This document shows, in pieces, positions 16,899 to 18,783 of a DNA stretch of 18,783 bases (position 1 is its first letter; every line of letters starts with the position of its first letter). The stretch lies in the NCBI GenBank assembly GCA_947581665.1, contig CANPVI010000010.1:1-18783 (forward strand), given 5' to 3'. This DNA comes from an uncultured Atopobiaceae bacterium (lineage in GTDB: Bacteria; Actinomycetota; Coriobacteriia; Coriobacteriales; Atopobiaceae). Under the pieces are notes generated by a model. The model was not told the DNA's origin, made no database searches, and saw only the letters and a list, made by a program, of their open reading frames with translations. A program made the position numbers and the translations under genes.

Positions 16899-18783
16899 TG
16901 GCGATCTACCACACAACCGTGCGCCGCGTCTGCCACGCAGACGCGTATAAGGACGTGAACCACAGTCCGAGCGCCGTCGCGTCCGCCGCCTACATCACCG
17001 GAATGCGCCTCTACGACGCGAGCGCTGACGTGGTGCGCGACTACACGGAGAACGCCGATGGGGATCGCACGCACCGCGTGGCGCACGTCGGCGTGGCGCT
17101 GCCCGAGGGCGCTCCCGAGAAGCTGCGCGACGTGGCGACGCTCGCCAACGCCATGGAGCGCGGCGGCGGTCGCAAGGACGCCCAGACGGGGCGAACCGTC
17201 GAGTACTCGCTACCCCGTGAGTGCTCGCGCGAGGAGCAGATCGAGATCGCCGAGAGCATCGCCAAGGGGTTCACCCGCGAGGGGATGTGCGTCATCTGGG
17301 CGATCCACGACGATGGCGATGGCAACCCGCACGTCCACATGCTCGTGAGCGTCCGCCCGCTCAAGCCCGAGCCGACGTGGGATCCCGCTCGCCCAGAGAA
17401 TGTCTGGGGCGCGAAGACGAAGTGCGCCTACCTCGTCCGCGATGGGACGGGGCGCGAGGCCCAGATGACCGCTGCGGATCTCAAGAGCGCCATCGCCAAG
17501 GGCGAGGATTGGGCCAAGGTCTACAACTGGAAGGGCTACGACACGCCCGATAGGGTCAGGCTCACCATGGCCGAGGCAGAGGGGCGCGACGGGCTCACGA
17601 GGTGCTCCAAGCAGCCCGTACGCTCCAACATCGCCGCCACCGATTGGGAGACGAAGGCCGCCCTCGTTCGCTGGCGCAAGCTCATCGCCGACGAGATCAA
17701 CGCGGGCCTCGATCGCCACAGTGCCGCCAATCCCGGCACGCCCGCCATCAAGCACGTCTCGCATCTCTCGAACAAGGCACGCGGCATCCCCACCGTGCCC
17801 ACCGTGCACGTGGGCACGAGGAGCCGCATGGGAAAGCGAGACGAGTACCGCGAGCGCCGCCTACGGCTCAACGCCCGCATCCGCGAGCATAACGCCGCCA
17901 TCGTCAACCTCATCCGCAGGAGCGTCCGCGTCATCCCCGAGCTTGTCGCGAGCTGGGCCGATCAGGACAGGACGAAGAACACTGCATGGTCACTCGCTAA
18001 GCGGAACATTAAGCGGGCCAAGTCCCGCAGGGCCGCTCTAGCTCGCAAGGCCGCCGAGGAGGCGCAGCAGGAGGCCATGAGGGATGTCGCGAGGGAGAGC
18101 GACGATCTGGCCACCAGCACGGAGATCGCCGAGCAGAAGCCGAGCGAGCAGGTGGTCGAGCGCGGGCAGATGAAGTCGAAGGCCAATAAGGATGGGCAGC
18201 GACGGTCTTTGTTCTCGATCTTCAAGAGGAAGGGGAGGGGCGAAAAGGCCGAGGAGCGTGCGGAGGAGGCCCTCTCCGCACCCGCACAGGCCATCGTGGA
18301 GCCAGAGCCGACCAAGGCACCGGAACCGCCCTATGAGCCGCAGCGGCATCGGCACGAGCCGGACGAGAAAGCCACCTCGCCAGCTCCTCTGCCAGAGCCA
18401 GCGCCAGTGCCCAAACCAGAGCCGACGCCGCGCGAACGAACGAACGCCAAAGTCGTTCGCGAGCTGGAGAGGGAGATCGATTTTCAAGAGCTCGACGGCG
18501 GCTCGGCCGGATGGACGTCGCATGCTCTGGATTGCCTCTGGGACAAGGTCGTGATTCCGCTGCGAGCGGTAGGCGAACGCGAACTCGCTGATCTCGCCCT
18601 CGACGTGATGGACGTTCTCGACGTCGATCCGGATATCCAAATCACCGGCACGGAGATCTCGGCCAATCTCCGCAAGATCGCCGATGCCGTCGAAGCCGGA
18701 AGGGCCCCCAAGGTCACGACGGACTACCACGAGCGCCCGGCAACCCCCGCTCGCCCAGCCCACGACCCTCGGAGCATGGCGGA
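16713..18783 (+). repeat. Long exact repeat, copy 3 (terminal; probably copy 1 seen again)
   Basis: This copy is identical to 1-2071 and ends with the last base of the window, exactly at the right limit of the repeat. Terminal direct redundancy of this kind is expected when a circular molecule, or a repeat node in an assembly graph, is written as a linear sequence. I would not count it as a third locus. Confidence 0.9.
16898..18783 (+). CDS. mobA: MobA/MobL-family relaxase, copy 3 (cut by window end; probably copy 1 again)
   Basis: The first ~628 codons are identical to the other copies, with the same ribosome site and start, and then the window stops. If the molecule is circular, this reads on into position 2072 and ends as copy 1 does, so the relaxase downstream of unit B's oriT is copy 1. 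No separate third gene should be inferred. All catalytic residues lie in the part shown. Confidence 0.85.
   Translation, partial: MAIYHTTVRRVCHADAYKDVNHSPSAVASAAYITGMRLYDASADVVRDYTENADGDRTHRVAHVGVALPEGAPEKLRDVATLANAMERGGGRKDAQTGRTVEYSLPRECSREEQIEIAESIAKGFTREGMCVIWAIHDDGDGNPHVHMLVSVRPLKPEPTWDPARPENVWGAKTKCAYLVRDGTGREAQMTAADLKSAIAKGEDWAKVYNWKGYDTPDRVRLTMAEAEGRDGLTRCSKQPVRSNIAATDWETKAALVRWRKLIADEINAGLDRHSAANPGTPAIKHVSHLSNKARGIPTVPTVHVGTRSRMGKRDEYRERRLRLNARIREHNAAIVNLIRRSVRVIPELVASWADQDRTKNTAWSLAKRNIKRAKSRRAALARKAAEEAQQEAMRDVARESDDLATSTEIAEQKPSEQVVERGQMKSKANKDGQRRSLFSIFKRKGRGEKAEERAEEALSAPAQAIVEPEPTKAPEPPYEPQRHRHEPDEKATSPAPLPEPAPVPKPEPTPRERTNAKVVRELEREIDFQELDGGSAGWTSHALDCLWDKVVIPLRAVGERELADLALDVMDVLDVDPDIQITGTEISANLRKIADAVEAGRAPKVTTDYHERPATPARPAHDPRSMA

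Noticed and set aside
16713..18783. A third independent relaxase gene
   Set aside because: The sequence is identical to the window start and ends exactly at the repeat limit, so circular or graph redundancy is the simpler reading.

Overview
The window looks like mobilizable plasmid DNA, not chromosome. It carries MOBQ-type MobA/MobL relaxase genes, two oriT sites, two different replication modules, an iteron array, a type II restriction-modification pair and a Fic enzyme. There is no rRNA, tRNA, ATP-binding conjugation gene or housekeeping gene. GC content is high, with strong GGAGG ribosome sites, canonical -35/-10 promoters, one probable leaderless start, and TGA used as stop. A high-GC Gram-positive host such as a gut actinobacterium (Coriobacteriia-like) would fit, but this is inference.

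Layout. A 2071-bp sequence (the relaxase leader plus nearly all of its gene) occurs three times without a visible difference: 1-2071, 7111-9181 and 16713-18783. The window starts and ends exactly at the limits of this repeat. The third copy is therefore best read as the first copy met again on a circle of 16712 bp, or as two circles of 7110 bp (unit A, 1-7110) and 9602 bp (unit B, 7111-16712) that share the repeat.

Unit A: relaxase; primase-like Rep; coiled-coil DNA-binding protein; a small hydrophobic ORF; an HTH protein behind a palindromic operator; a two-gene operon facing away from oriT; oriT and the relaxase leader. Unit B: relaxase; Fic; DNA methyltransferase and endonuclease; coiled-coil protein; origin with eight iterons, an AT-rich 14-mer array and a three-way-junction fold; RHH repressor; possible antisense RNA; wHTH Rep; two tandem small paralogues; the second version of the two-gene operon; oriT and the relaxase leader. 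Each unit thus has its own replication, mobilization and accessory set.

Two non-coding patterns run through both units. First, a dispersed ~100-nt foldable element (called the R element here; start AAAACCGCAGGTAG, end near CTCCGCGC) or a fragment of it lies at nearly every module border, as if modules were exchanged between such elements. Second, the ~500 bp between the relaxase promoter and the relaxase start is almost entirely a row of short perfect hairpins, two of which show compensatory base changes between the units. All family assignments were made by eye from motifs; no database search was run.
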